From NCBI GenBank assembly GCA_902586125.1, contig CACIGI010000001.1, positions 1-64,000 of the forward strand: a DNA stretch of 64,000 nucleotides, in the 5' to 3' direction. The DNA comes from an uncultured Pelagibacteraceae bacterium. GTDB taxonomy: Bacteria; Pseudomonadota; Alphaproteobacteria; Pelagibacterales; Pelagibacteraceae. This document shows positions 56,587 to 64,000 of this stretch, piece by piece; position 1 is the stretch's first letter; each line of letters starts with the position of its first letter. The translations under genes were made by a program, and so were the position numbers. The notes under the pieces are model-generated. The model was not told where the DNA came from and ran no database searches. It was given only the letters and a program-made list of their open reading frames with translations.

Positions 56587-58413
56587 ATGAATAATACTAT
56601 AAGAAATATCACCATAATTGCCCATGTTGATCATGGCAAAACAACCCTAATTGATAACTTAATGAAACAAAGTGGCTCATTTAGAGACAATGAGGTTGTT
56701 GATGAAAGGCTGATGGACTCTGGAGAATTAGAAAAAGAAAGAGGAATTACAATATTAGCTAAACCTGCCTCGATTAACTGGAAAGATTCTAGAATAAATA
56801 TAATTGATACCCCAGGCCACAGAGATTTTGCTGCTGAAGTTGAAAGAGTACTTAGTATGGCTGATGGAGCATTATTACTAATAGACTCTGCTGAAGGTGT
56901 GATGCCTCAAACAAAATTCGTTTTAGCAAAAGCTTTAAAACAAGGTTTAAAGCCAATTGTAGTTATAAATAAATTAGATAAATCAGATCAAAGAGCTAAT
57001 GAAGTTCTAGATGAAACATTCGATTTATTTGTAAGTTTAGATGCTAATGAAGACCAACTAGATTTCCCAGTTTTATATGCCAGTGGAAGATCTGGATGGG
57101 CTGATCATGAAGTTGATGGTCCAAGAGAAAATCTTAATCCACTTTTAGATAAAATCGTAGACCATGTTAAACCAGCTAAATTAGACAAATCAAAACCTTT
57201 TGCTATGCTTTCTACACTTCTTTATGCTGATAGTTTCTTAGGGAGAAGTTTAGTAGGTCGAATTTCACAAGGAACAGCAAAAGCTAATCAAGCAATTAAG
57301 GCAATCAACTTAAAAGGAGAGAAAGTTGATGAAGGAAGATTAACTAAAATTTTTAGATACGAAGGTACCAAAAAAGTTCCGATTGAGGTTGGTGAAGCTG
57401 GAGATATTGTAGTTGTTGCGGGTTTAGAAAAAGCTAATGTTGCAGATACTATTTGTGATCTTGAAATTAACGAACCAATAGAAGCTACTCCTATTGATCC
57501 TCCAACTATGTCAATTACAATAACTGTAAATACATCCCCTTTGGCTGGTACAGAAGGTAAAAAACTTACAAGCACACAGATTAGAGATCGATTAGTTCAA
57601 GAGGCACAAAATAACGTAGGAATTACATTCACTGAAAATGAGGGAAATGACTCTTTTGTGGTTAGTGGACGTGGTGAATTAATGTTGGAAATTTTACTTA
57701 CTCAAATGAGGAGAGAAGGTTTTGAAATGACAGTGAGCCCTCCAAAAGTTCTTTATAAAAAAGATGAAAACGGAAATAAACTTGAGCCAATAGAAGAAAT
57801 TACTATGGATCTTGATGAGGAACATTCATCAAAAATAATTGATTCAATGAATAGAAGAAAAGGTAAATTAATAGAATTAAAAGACACTGGTAAAAATAAA
57901 AAGAGACTTATATTTCATGCACCAACAAGAGGTTTGATGGGATATACAAGTAGATTTTTAACGCTGACAAAAGGAAATGGTGTCATCAATAGAATTTTTC
58001 ATGAATATGGTCCATTTGAAGGGGAAATGGAGGGCAGAAGAAATGGTGCTCTAATTTCTATGGAACAAGGAAAGGCAGTTGCTTTTGCAATCTTTAATTT
58101 ACAGGCTAGAGGAGAAATGTTTGTAACTCATAACGATCCTGTTTATCCAGGAATGATTGTGGGGCTATCACCTAAGCCAGGAGATATGATTATTAATGTT
58201 ATGAAGGGTAAAAAATTAACCAATATGAGAACGCAAGGTACTGATGAAAATGTTGTCTTAACTCCTGTAAGAAAAATGTCGATTGCTGAACAACTAAGTA
58301 TGTTAAATACTGATGAGGCTTTAGAAATTACTCCTGAGTCTTGTAGATTAAGAAAAGCTATTCTTGATCCTCATGAAAGAAAAAGAAGTGAAAAATCAGG
58401 CGCTGCTGCCTAA
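56587..58413 (+). CDS. typA: Translational GTPase TypA/BipA
   Basis: Ribosome-binding GTPase used in 50S assembly and stress adaptation. The 608 residues show G1 AHVDHGKTTLID, the switch region with RGITI, G3 DTPGHRDFAAEVERV, G4 NKLDKSDQRANEV, then EF-G-like domains III and V (GRGELMLEILLTQMRREGFE) and the TypA C-terminal domain with MRTQGTDENVVLTPVRKMSIAEQL. The length is standard. No Shine-Dalgarno site. Its end overlaps by four bases the convergent membrane protein gene. Confidence 0.97.
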   Translation: MNNTIRNITIIAHVDHGKTTLIDNLMKQSGSFRDNEVVDERLMDSGELEKERGITILAKPASINWKDSRINIIDTPGHRDFAAEVERVLSMADGALLLIDSAEGVMPQTKFVLAKALKQGLKPIVVINKLDKSDQRANEVLDETFDLFVSLDANEDQLDFPVLYASGRSGWADHEVDGPRENLNPLLDKIVDHVKPAKLDKSKPFAMLSTLLYADSFLGRSLVGRISQGTAKANQAIKAINLKGEKVDEGRLTKIFRYEGTKKVPIEVGEAGDIVVVAGLEKANVADTICDLEINEPIEATPIDPPTMSITITVNTSPLAGTEGKKLTSTQIRDRLVQEAQNNVGITFTENEGNDSFVVSGRGELMLEILLTQMRREGFEMTVSPPKVLYKKDENGNKLEPIEEITMDLDEEHSSKIIDSMNRRKGKLIELKDTGKNKKRLIFHAPTRGLMGYTSRFLTLTKGNGVINRIFHEYGPFEGEMEGRRNGALISMEQGKAVAFAIFNLQARGEMFVTHNDPVYPGMIVGLSPKPGDMIINVMKGKKLTNMRTQGTDENVVLTPVRKMSIAEQLSMLNTDEALEITPESCRLRKAILDPHERKRSEKSGAAA

Positions 58414-59057
58414 TCAAAAATTTTATCAACTAAAAATAAACCTAAAGCAACGCACGGACCAATACCAAAAGCGAATAAAAGAGTTCCAACCCCTACTGTT
58501 CCACCTAAATACCAGCCAATACTTACAACAGAAATTTCTAAAAAAGCTCTAACGGCTGCGACTGGTAAATTAGTTACTTTTTGTAAACCAATCATTAATC
58601 CATCTCTTGGTCCTGCTCCAAGATTAGAAACTAAATAAATCCCCCCACCTATTCCAACCATCATTACAGAAATTACCGCTAGGATTAATTGATTAAAATA
58701 ATTTAATGGGGTTGGTACAAACTTAATACAAAGATCAATCATAAAGGCTATAATTAAGGCATTAAATATTGTGCCCATTCCTGGTTTTTGACCCAAAGGA
58801 ATCCATAAAATTAAGACAGCAATACTTATTAAAAGAGTAATTGTTCCAATACTTAAATTAACATTTAAGGAAATACCTTGAGCTAAAACACTCCATGGAG
58901 AAGCGCCTGTAAAGGAAACAATCAATAACCCTTCACCAAGACCAAACATCGTTAGACCAAAGCATAAAAAAAAGAAAGTAGAAAATTTTGGTTTAAAATT
59001 ATATGGCTTGTCAGAACTCCAATTAACTTTTGGTATTTTCTTTATTTTTAAAAACAT
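58410..59057 (-). CDS. YczE/YitT-like integral membrane protein
   Basis: Function unknown. The 215 residues give five or six helices. The family pattern is visible: FGLTMFGLGEGLLIVSFTGASPWSVLAQGIS (read in parts), SIGTITLLISIAVLILWIPLG, GIGGGIYLVSNLGAGPRDGLMIGLQ and a Gly-rich final stretch TVGVGTLLFAFGIGPCVALGLFL. YczE-type proteins of Gram-positive bacteria affect secondary-metabolite production, but no such link is known here. It converges on typA and diverges from the gene at 59108. Confidence 0.8.
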   Translation of the reverse strand: MFLKIKKIPKVNWSSDKPYNFKPKFSTFFFLCFGLTMFGLGEGLLIVSFTGASPWSVLAQGISLNVNLSIGTITLLISIAVLILWIPLGQKPGMGTIFNALIIAFMIDLCIKFVPTPLNYFNQLILAVISVMMVGIGGGIYLVSNLGAGPRDGLMIGLQKVTNLPVAAVRAFLEISVVSIGWYLGGTVGVGTLLFAFGIGPCVALGLFLVDKIFD

Positions 59058-59107
59058 TTTAGTAAGTTATTTCTATTATAGATAAAGTCCACTAATGTAA
59101 TTGCTAA

Positions 59108-59788
59108 ATGAGAAAATTTATAGCCATTTTGTTTATTGTAATTTTTCCAGTTATTTCCATGGCACATATGGGTCACTACAATAAATATAACAAAATTGAA
59201 ATGGAGATTTTTAGAAATGGTGAACTAATTGGATACAATTATTATTTTTTTGAAAGAAATGGTGAAGAAACTATTATTACAAATCAATTTAAATTTTCTG
59301 TTGATCTATTGGGAACTACAATTTTTCAGGTTGAGTCATATGGTGAAGAAAAATATATCAAAGATCAGTTGATATCATATAATTCTAAAACTCTTCAAAA
59401 TGACAAAGAAAAATTTGTAAATTTAGAATTAAATAAAAAGAGTAGAAAATATGATATCAAAGGCTCCTCATTCAATGGCGAAGCAACAACTAATAATGTT
59501 ATTGGAAATTGGTGGAATCATAAAATTTTGCAAGCAGGATCTCAAATAAGTCCAATATCAGGAAGTATTAAAGAACAGGTAGTTACTTTTATAGGAAAAG
59601 AAAAAATTGACCTTTATGGAAAAATTTATGATGTTGATCATTTTACACTTAAATCTAGGGATATGAATATTCCAAAAGATAAACGATTAGACTTTGATAT
59701 TTGGTACGATCAACAAAATTTAAGAATTTTAAAAGTGTCTTACTCAAGAATGGGAAATTGGGAATACAGATTGAAAAACTTTGAGTAA
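59108..59788 (+). CDS. Exported DUF6134/DUF3108-like protein
   Basis: Function unknown. The 226 residues start with a signal peptide (IAILFIVIFPVISMAHM). They continue as a beta-rich domain with IEMEIFRNGELIGYNYYFFER, FSVDLLGTTIFQVESYGEEKYIKDQLISYNSKT (read in parts), GNWWNHKIL, and the ending DFDIWYDQQNLRILKVSYSRMGNWEYRL. This 'output-strand' pattern resembles DUF6134 and the related DUF3108 periplasmic proteins. It lies alone on the plus strand, 50 bases from the divergent YczE-like gene and one base from a convergent oxidoreductase gene. Confidence 0.72.
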   Translation: MRKFIAILFIVIFPVISMAHMGHYNKYNKIEMEIFRNGELIGYNYYFFERNGEETIITNQFKFSVDLLGTTIFQVESYGEEKYIKDQLISYNSKTLQNDKEKFVNLELNKKSRKYDIKGSSFNGEATTNNVIGNWWNHKILQAGSQISPISGSIKEQVVTFIGKEKIDLYGKIYDVDHFTLKSRDMNIPKDKRLDFDIWYDQQNLRILKVSYSRMGNWEYRLKNFE

Positions 59789-59789
59789 T

Positions 59790-60761
59790 TTATCTCGAAA
59801 TTTTTTTAAATAAGTCCCGTGCACTTATCCACCCTGACTCTAGTCTTGGTCCTACAAACCAATCAGCACAAACGCCTATTTTTTTCTTTGGATCCCAATA
59901 ACTTTTAATTTTGAAAGGTTTTGAGTTGGAAGAATATTTCCAACCATGATTAAGAGAAAAATTAATTTTTGTTTTTTTTACATTTGAAAGTTGAAAGAAC
60001 TTATCAATCATAATTTTTGAATTCTCTTTCTTATTATTTTTATTTTGATTGATCTTTTTATTTGCCCACTTAAATGTACTTTGAAGGGTCCATAAATCAT
60101 ATTTTGATTTAAATCTTTTTTTCGAGTTTTCATTACCCGCCCAACCAAGAATTGGATCTTCGAAAAGATAGCTACTATTTGATTTCTTGTTTTTTTTTAT
60201 AGCAATCATAGTAGTTATATTTGCATCCATTTTTATTGTCTTTTTTAAAAAAGAATTATTTATGAATCTTGAAGAGAGTTTTTTTAATTGTGGAAAAGGA
60301 CAGGTCAAAATAATACTTTTAAAAGTTCTCAATTTTCCATCAGCAAATGATAAATGCCAAAGTTTGTTTTTATAATGAATTTTTTTTAATTCGCTTTGAT
60401 AGTTGCACTTAATTTTTTTTAATAAGTACTTGCTAATATCATTGTTTCCATTTTTACCTATAATTTTCAGATGTTTTTTATTTTCTTTTTTTTTGGAGTT
60501 AAGAAAAATGTGTTTACCACCCCAAACCTTTAAAATTCTTTTTTTAATTAAATCTTTGGTAAATTTTTTAAATTCTGGGGTTTTTGGCGAAAAGTATTGA
60601 GTGCCATGATCAAAGCCTAAATTACCTTTCATTCTTTTGAAAGATGCCCGTCCTCCTGGACCTCTCGCTTTATCAAATAGGATTACTGAATTTTTTTTAT
60701 TAAGAAGATTCGCAATTGTAGCTCCGGAAATACCTGAGCCGATTACGCAAAATTCACTCAT
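59790..60761 (-). CDS. NAD(P)/FAD-dependent amine oxidase-like protein (renalase-like)
   Basis: A flavoprotein of unknown substrate. The 323 residues open with EFCVIGSGISGATIANLL and ILFDKARGPGGRASFKR, an FAD-binding N-terminus, followed by FDHGTQYFSPKTPEF, the motif of renalase-like proteins. The C-terminal FAD block is IGVCADWFVGPRLESGWISARDL. Relatives are found widely in proteobacteria and cyanobacteria. It is coupled to pmbA upstream by a four-base overlap, a link I cannot explain functionally. Confidence 0.83.
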   Translation of the reverse strand: MSEFCVIGSGISGATIANLLNKKNSVILFDKARGPGGRASFKRMKGNLGFDHGTQYFSPKTPEFKKFTKDLIKKRILKVWGGKHIFLNSKKKENKKHLKIIGKNGNNDISKYLLKKIKCNYQSELKKIHYKNKLWHLSFADGKLRTFKSIILTCPFPQLKKLSSRFINNSFLKKTIKMDANITTMIAIKKNKKSNSSYLFEDPILGWAGNENSKKRFKSKYDLWTLQSTFKWANKKINQNKNNKKENSKIMIDKFFQLSNVKKTKINFSLNHGWKYSSNSKPFKIKSYWDPKKKIGVCADWFVGPRLESGWISARDLFKKISR

Positions 60762-62074
60762 TTACCAGCAACAACCATTCCCTCAATCATCATGGTTGGT
60801 GAATTGGTTGAATATTTAAACTCTAAATCATTTGCGAGAGTAATATTCTTAAACATGTCTTTAAAATTACCTGCAATAGTAATTTCATTTATAGGATACT
60901 TAAACTCTCCGTTTTCCACTAAAAAACCTGTTGCACCTACAGAATAATCACCAGTTACAATATTACTTCCGTGTCCTATAGTTTCTGTAATATAGAGACT
61001 TTTTGATTTTGAATTCAATAAATCTTTAAAACTAATATTTCCATTTTCAAAATAAAGATTGCTTGTCCCTCCACATCTTCCATTTGATTTAAGGTTTAAT
61101 TTTTTTCCATTGTAAGTATCAATCAAATAATGTTTTAAAATTCCTTGGTCTACTAATTTAAGAGTATCAGTTTTAACCCCCTCACTATCAAAATTTCTTG
61201 AGCCTAAACCTTTGACTATATCCGGTTTATCTAAGACATTAATTTTATCAGAAAAAATTTTTTGGTTAACTTTATCTTTTAAAAAAGAGGTTCCTCTTGA
61301 TATCGCTGATGATGAAATCGCACTTGCAAAAGTACTTAGCATTCCCTTAGCAATTCTTTTGTCAAAAATTATTGCAATTTTTTCACTACCTATTTTTTTG
61401 GGGCTTAATTTTCTAATTGTTTGATCAGCAGCTTGTTTACCTAATTCTCCTGCGTCATCCAAGTCTTTCAGAAAACATTTACTAGAATATTCATAATCTC
61501 TCTCCATACTTTTTTCATCTTTGGCAACTGTGACGCTCGAAGCTGTAAACGAAGATGTTTTGTAGCCAGCACAAAAACCTTCACTATTGGCTAAAATAAA
61601 ATTTGATTTATTTTGAGTAAAACTAGATTCTGTATTAACAATCTTTTTATCATTGGAAGCAGCAGATTCTAATTTTTTCAAATAATCTATTTTTTGATCG
61701 TTTTCTATATGGGTATCGTCATAAAGATCTAAATCCTTAACTTCTTTGGCCAATAAATCTTTATCTGGTAATGAATTAAATTCATCTTCAGGAGTATTTT
61801 TTGTTGTCTCAACACATTTTTCAATCAAAATGTTTAGATTATCATCAAGTAAATTAGAAGATGATATTGATGACTTTTTTTTTCCAATGTAAGTGGTAAT
61901 GCTTATTCCAAGATCATCTGATCTATTAGACTCGTCTAGTTTTTTATTTCTAAAATTAACAGTTTCAGATACAGAGTTATTAACAATCACACTGGACTCG
62001 GTTGCGCCTAATTTCTTAGCTAAACCTAAACAATATGATGCTTTTTTTTCTAAAAATTCTTGATCTTTGACCAT
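60758..62074 (-). CDS. pmbA: TldE/PmbA, partner subunit of the TldD metalloprotease
   Basis: With TldD it forms a heterodimeric zinc protease that degrades unfolded peptides and matures some peptide antibiotics. The 438 residues show SVSETVNFRNKKLDESNRSDDLGISI near the start (read in parts), then LSPKKIGSEKIAIIFDKRIAKGML and late RCGGTSNLYFENG, YITETIGHGSNIVTGDYSVGATGFLVENGEFKYP (read in parts), matching PmbA. No HExxxH is present, as expected for this subunit. It lies right after tldD with no gap, so the two are made together. Confidence 0.94.
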   Translation of the reverse strand: MVKDQEFLEKKASYCLGLAKKLGATESSVIVNNSVSETVNFRNKKLDESNRSDDLGISITTYIGKKKSSISSSNLLDDNLNILIEKCVETTKNTPEDEFNSLPDKDLLAKEVKDLDLYDDTHIENDQKIDYLKKLESAASNDKKIVNTESSFTQNKSNFILANSEGFCAGYKTSSFTASSVTVAKDEKSMERDYEYSSKCFLKDLDDAGELGKQAADQTIRKLSPKKIGSEKIAIIFDKRIAKGMLSTFASAISSSAISRGTSFLKDKVNQKIFSDKINVLDKPDIVKGLGSRNFDSEGVKTDTLKLVDQGILKHYLIDTYNGKKLNLKSNGRCGGTSNLYFENGNISFKDLLNSKSKSLYITETIGHGSNIVTGDYSVGATGFLVENGEFKYPINEITIAGNFKDMFKNITLANDLEFKYSTNSPTMMIEGMVVAGK

Positions 62075-63496
62075 TTAAAGTTTTGTGCCACCAACAGTCA
62101 TCTTATTAATTAGTATAGATGGTTGAGCAACGCCTACGGGAACACCTTGGCCAGCTTTTCCACATGTTCCAATACCAGGATCCATCATCATGTCATTCCC
62201 AACCATAGAAACTTCTTTTAAAATTGAAGGGCCATCTCCAATAAGTGTCGCGCCTTTAATTGGAGATCCAATTTTACCATTAACAATCTCATAAGCTTCA
62301 GTACAATTGAATACAAATTTTCCAGAGGTAATATCAACCTGTCCGCCACCAAAACTCACAGCAAAAATACCTTTGTCGACAGCTTTAATCATCTCATCTT
62401 GAGTCTGATTACCACTCAGCATCATCGTATTTCTCATTCTTGGAAGAACAATATGTCTATAGTTTTCTCTTCTTCCACTACCAGTAGATTTGGTTTTCAT
62501 TAAACGAGCGTTTAGACGATCTTGCATAAAATTTTTTAAAATCCCATTCTCAATTAAAACAGTTTTTTCTGTCGGGGTTCCCTCATCATCAATCGTAAGA
62601 CTACCTCTTCTGTTATCAATAGTGCCATCATCAACAATTGTAACTCCCTCACTTGCAACTTTTTGGCCCATTAAATTATGAAAAGCTGAGGTTTTTTTTC
62701 TATTAAAATCCCCTTCTAAACCATGACCAACAGCCTCATGAATTAATATTGCCGGCCAACCAGGTCCTAGCACAACTTTCATTTCACCAGCTGGTGCAGG
62801 TTTACTTTCTAAATTTACCGAAGCTATTCTCAAAGCCTCATCACAAACGCTTTTCCAGTTATCATCTTTTAAATAAGAGTCATAAGATTGTCTTCCCCCA
62901 ACACCATACACACCTGTCTCTTTTCTCCCATTTTTCTCAAGCATAACGGATACATTGAATCTTATTAAAGGACGAACATCAGTTAAAGTTTCTCCACCAG
63001 ATCTAATTATTTCAACCGATTTTTGTTCTCCCAAAAAATTAGCAGTAACTTGTTTAATGTTGTCATCTTTTGAACGCAAATAATTATTTACTTCATTAAG
63101 TATTTTAATTTTTTCATTAAGAGATTTTTGTTCAATAGGGTTGATGTTCTCATAATATTTCTTATTAGATTTAGGAATTTCATGATTATAGGTACCTTTG
63201 ACAGATTTAAGTGTCGATTTTAAATTTTCTGAAGATTGCTTTAAGGAGTTTTTTGAAATTTCGTTAGAGTGAGAATAAGCAACTACTTCATCAGAGATAG
63301 CTCTAAACCCAAATCCTAAATCTGAATTATAACTAGAATTTTTTATCTTATTATCATCTAGTAAAATTGACTCAGATTTAGAATTTTCTAAGTACAACTC
63401 ACCATCATCACATTTTTGAAGAGTATCCGAAATAATATTTTCAGCCTCACTTCTTGATAGGTCAGATTTTTCAAAGAAATTACTCATAGAAGACAT
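62075..63496 (-). CDS. tldD: TldD, catalytic subunit of the TldD/TldE metalloprotease
   Basis: Zinc peptidase subunit. The 473 residues carry the HExxxH site in LIHEAVGHGLEGDFNRKKTS, followed by VDDGTIDNRRGSLTIDDEGTPTEKTVLIENG (read in parts), ARLMKTKSTGSGRRENYRH, and DPGIGTCGKAGQGVPVGVAQPSI near the end, all TldD blocks. An ATG three codons downstream (63487) is an alternative start. pmbA follows directly. The 85 bases to the divergent DCC gene must hold its promoter. Confidence 0.96.
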   Translation of the reverse strand: MSSMSNFFEKSDLSRSEAENIISDTLQKCDDGELYLENSKSESILLDDNKIKNSSYNSDLGFGFRAISDEVVAYSHSNEISKNSLKQSSENLKSTLKSVKGTYNHEIPKSNKKYYENINPIEQKSLNEKIKILNEVNNYLRSKDDNIKQVTANFLGEQKSVEIIRSGGETLTDVRPLIRFNVSVMLEKNGRKETGVYGVGGRQSYDSYLKDDNWKSVCDEALRIASVNLESKPAPAGEMKVVLGPGWPAILIHEAVGHGLEGDFNRKKTSAFHNLMGQKVASEGVTIVDDGTIDNRRGSLTIDDEGTPTEKTVLIENGILKNFMQDRLNARLMKTKSTGSGRRENYRHIVLPRMRNTMMLSGNQTQDEMIKAVDKGIFAVSFGGGQVDITSGKFVFNCTEAYEIVNGKIGSPIKGATLIGDGPSILKEVSMVGNDMMMDPGIGTCGKAGQGVPVGVAQPSILINKMTVGGTKL

Positions 63497-63581
63497 TAAA
63501 TAGATTGTTTCAAAGATTTTTCAACTAGAGTATTTTACGCATGTACATATATGGGACAAATTAGTAATAAAACATCTAATT

Positions 63582-63938
63582 ATGAAAGTTTATTTTAATA
63601 ATTCTTGTAAAATTTGTAAGGCAGAAATTGATCTCTATAAGAAGGAAGAAATAGAGGAAATTGATTGGGTTGATATTACAGATAATGAATTAGCAGAACA
63701 AGAAACCTCTAAAGATAGTAAACAACTTTTGAGAAGACTGCATGTCAAAGATGGTGAAAAAGTTATTGGAGGTGCGGAAGCTTTTTTATTATTATGGAAA
63801 AAAATGCCAAAATATAAATTTCTTTATAAATTTTTTAAGTTACCAATCATCTTTAATATATTTTCAATTGTATATGAAATAGTAGCTTTTTTTCTTTACT
63901 TAAAAAATAAAAAGCAACTTAAAAAATCTAACTTGTAA
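63582..63938 (+). CDS. DCC-family thiol-disulfide oxidoreductase-like protein (DUF393)
   Basis: A small predicted redox protein. The 118 residues begin KVYFNNSCKICKAEIDLYKK, with the CxxC of a thioredoxin-like fold (here CKIC). The D of the usual DxxCxxC pattern is replaced by Asn. RRLHVKDGEKVIGGAEAFLLLWKKMPKYKFLYKF follows (read in parts), the DUF393 'vhg.G...GaeA' block, and then a hydrophobic C-terminal stretch that may touch the membrane. Partner and substrate are unknown. It is the last complete gene of the window; the final 62 bases hold no gene I can assign. Confidence 0.83.
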   Translation: MKVYFNNSCKICKAEIDLYKKEEIEEIDWVDITDNELAEQETSKDSKQLLRRLHVKDGEKVIGGAEAFLLLWKKMPKYKFLYKFFKLPIIFNIFSIVYEIVAFFLYLKNKKQLKKSNL

Positions 63939-64000
63939 AAAATAATAAAAATTTACTTAATAGAGACATAGAAGATACAAACATCACTAAGACTATTGAG

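Noticed and set aside
63939..64000. Possible end of another gene on the minus strand at the window edge
   Set aside because: Two minus-strand frames are open over these 62 bases (one ending near 63955, one reading into the DCC gene), but nothing recognisable is encoded, so no gene is claimed.

Overview
The window is a compact, very AT-rich alphaproteobacterial chromosome segment. Gene content and layout point to the SAR11 clade ('Candidatus Pelagibacter' or a close relative). The signs are a CcrM-type GANTC methyltransferase, an aa3 cytochrome oxidase and a bc1 complex, an ATP synthase operon with b and b' subunits, a beta-carotene-to-retinal gene set (crtI, crtB, crtY, blh), lysine- and asparagine-rich proteins, and almost no intergenic DNA. 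This assignment is inferred from sequence character and gene order; no rRNA gene is present to confirm it. I see no insertion sequence, prophage, CRISPR array or clear island. No stretch of more than about 130 bases lacks a gene.

Layout. 1-3111 (+): end of prs, then rplY, pth, ychF. 3088-5645 (-): the bc1 operon petA-petB-petC. 5736-7516 (+): trmL, hemF, greA. 7513-11428 (-): a TPR protein, ispE, tRNA-Gln and the CCA-adding enzyme, which starts three bases after the tRNA. 11440-13907 (+): a uracil-DNA glycosylase-like protein, rnhB and ccrM, with three GANTC sites and a parS-like near-palindrome ahead of ccrM. 13904-16026 (-): a flavin monooxygenase and mutY. 16027-28522 (+): a DUF721/DciA-like protein, a DsbA-like protein, an unusually short SMC protein without a visible hinge, the ATP synthase Fo genes, crtI-crtB-crtY-blh, ispH, thrB and rnhA. 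28553-36668 (-): the cytochrome oxidase cluster (coxB, coxA, ctaB, a 41-residue membrane protein, ctaG, coxC, SURF1), then thrC and a peroxiredoxin, with rsmE at the right-hand (upstream) edge. 36686-39661 (+): a HAD hydrolase and a DoxX-pirin-quinone reductase group. 40111-47782 (+): ubiA, the lipid A/Kdo genes msbA-waaA-lpxK-lpxL, purD and rsmD. 47774-54193 (-): pgi, a BamF-like lipoprotein, lspA, ileS, ribF and a HAD phosphatase. 54318-58413 (+): groES-groEL behind a heat-shock-type promoter, a 36-residue basic protein, and typA. 58410-63938: a YczE-type membrane protein, a DUF6134-like secreted protein, a renalase-like oxidoreductase, the TldD/PmbA protease pair and a DCC-family protein.

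How the genes fit together. Much of the window is energy metabolism: bc1, aa3 oxidase with its assembly factors, and Fo. The retinal genes suggest that the cell also uses a light-driven opsin encoded elsewhere. ispE and ispH would supply isoprenoid precursors for carotenoid, quinone (ubiA) and heme-O (ctaB) prenyl chains, and hemF supplies heme. The LPS cluster shows a Gram-negative envelope. The rest is housekeeping for translation, repair and protein quality control.

No complete new multi-gene system is obvious. The points most worth a second look are the hinge-less SMC, the ccrM leader, the tRNA-Gln/cca junction, the 36-residue basic protein after groEL, and the uracil-DNA glycosylase homologue that has lost key residues.
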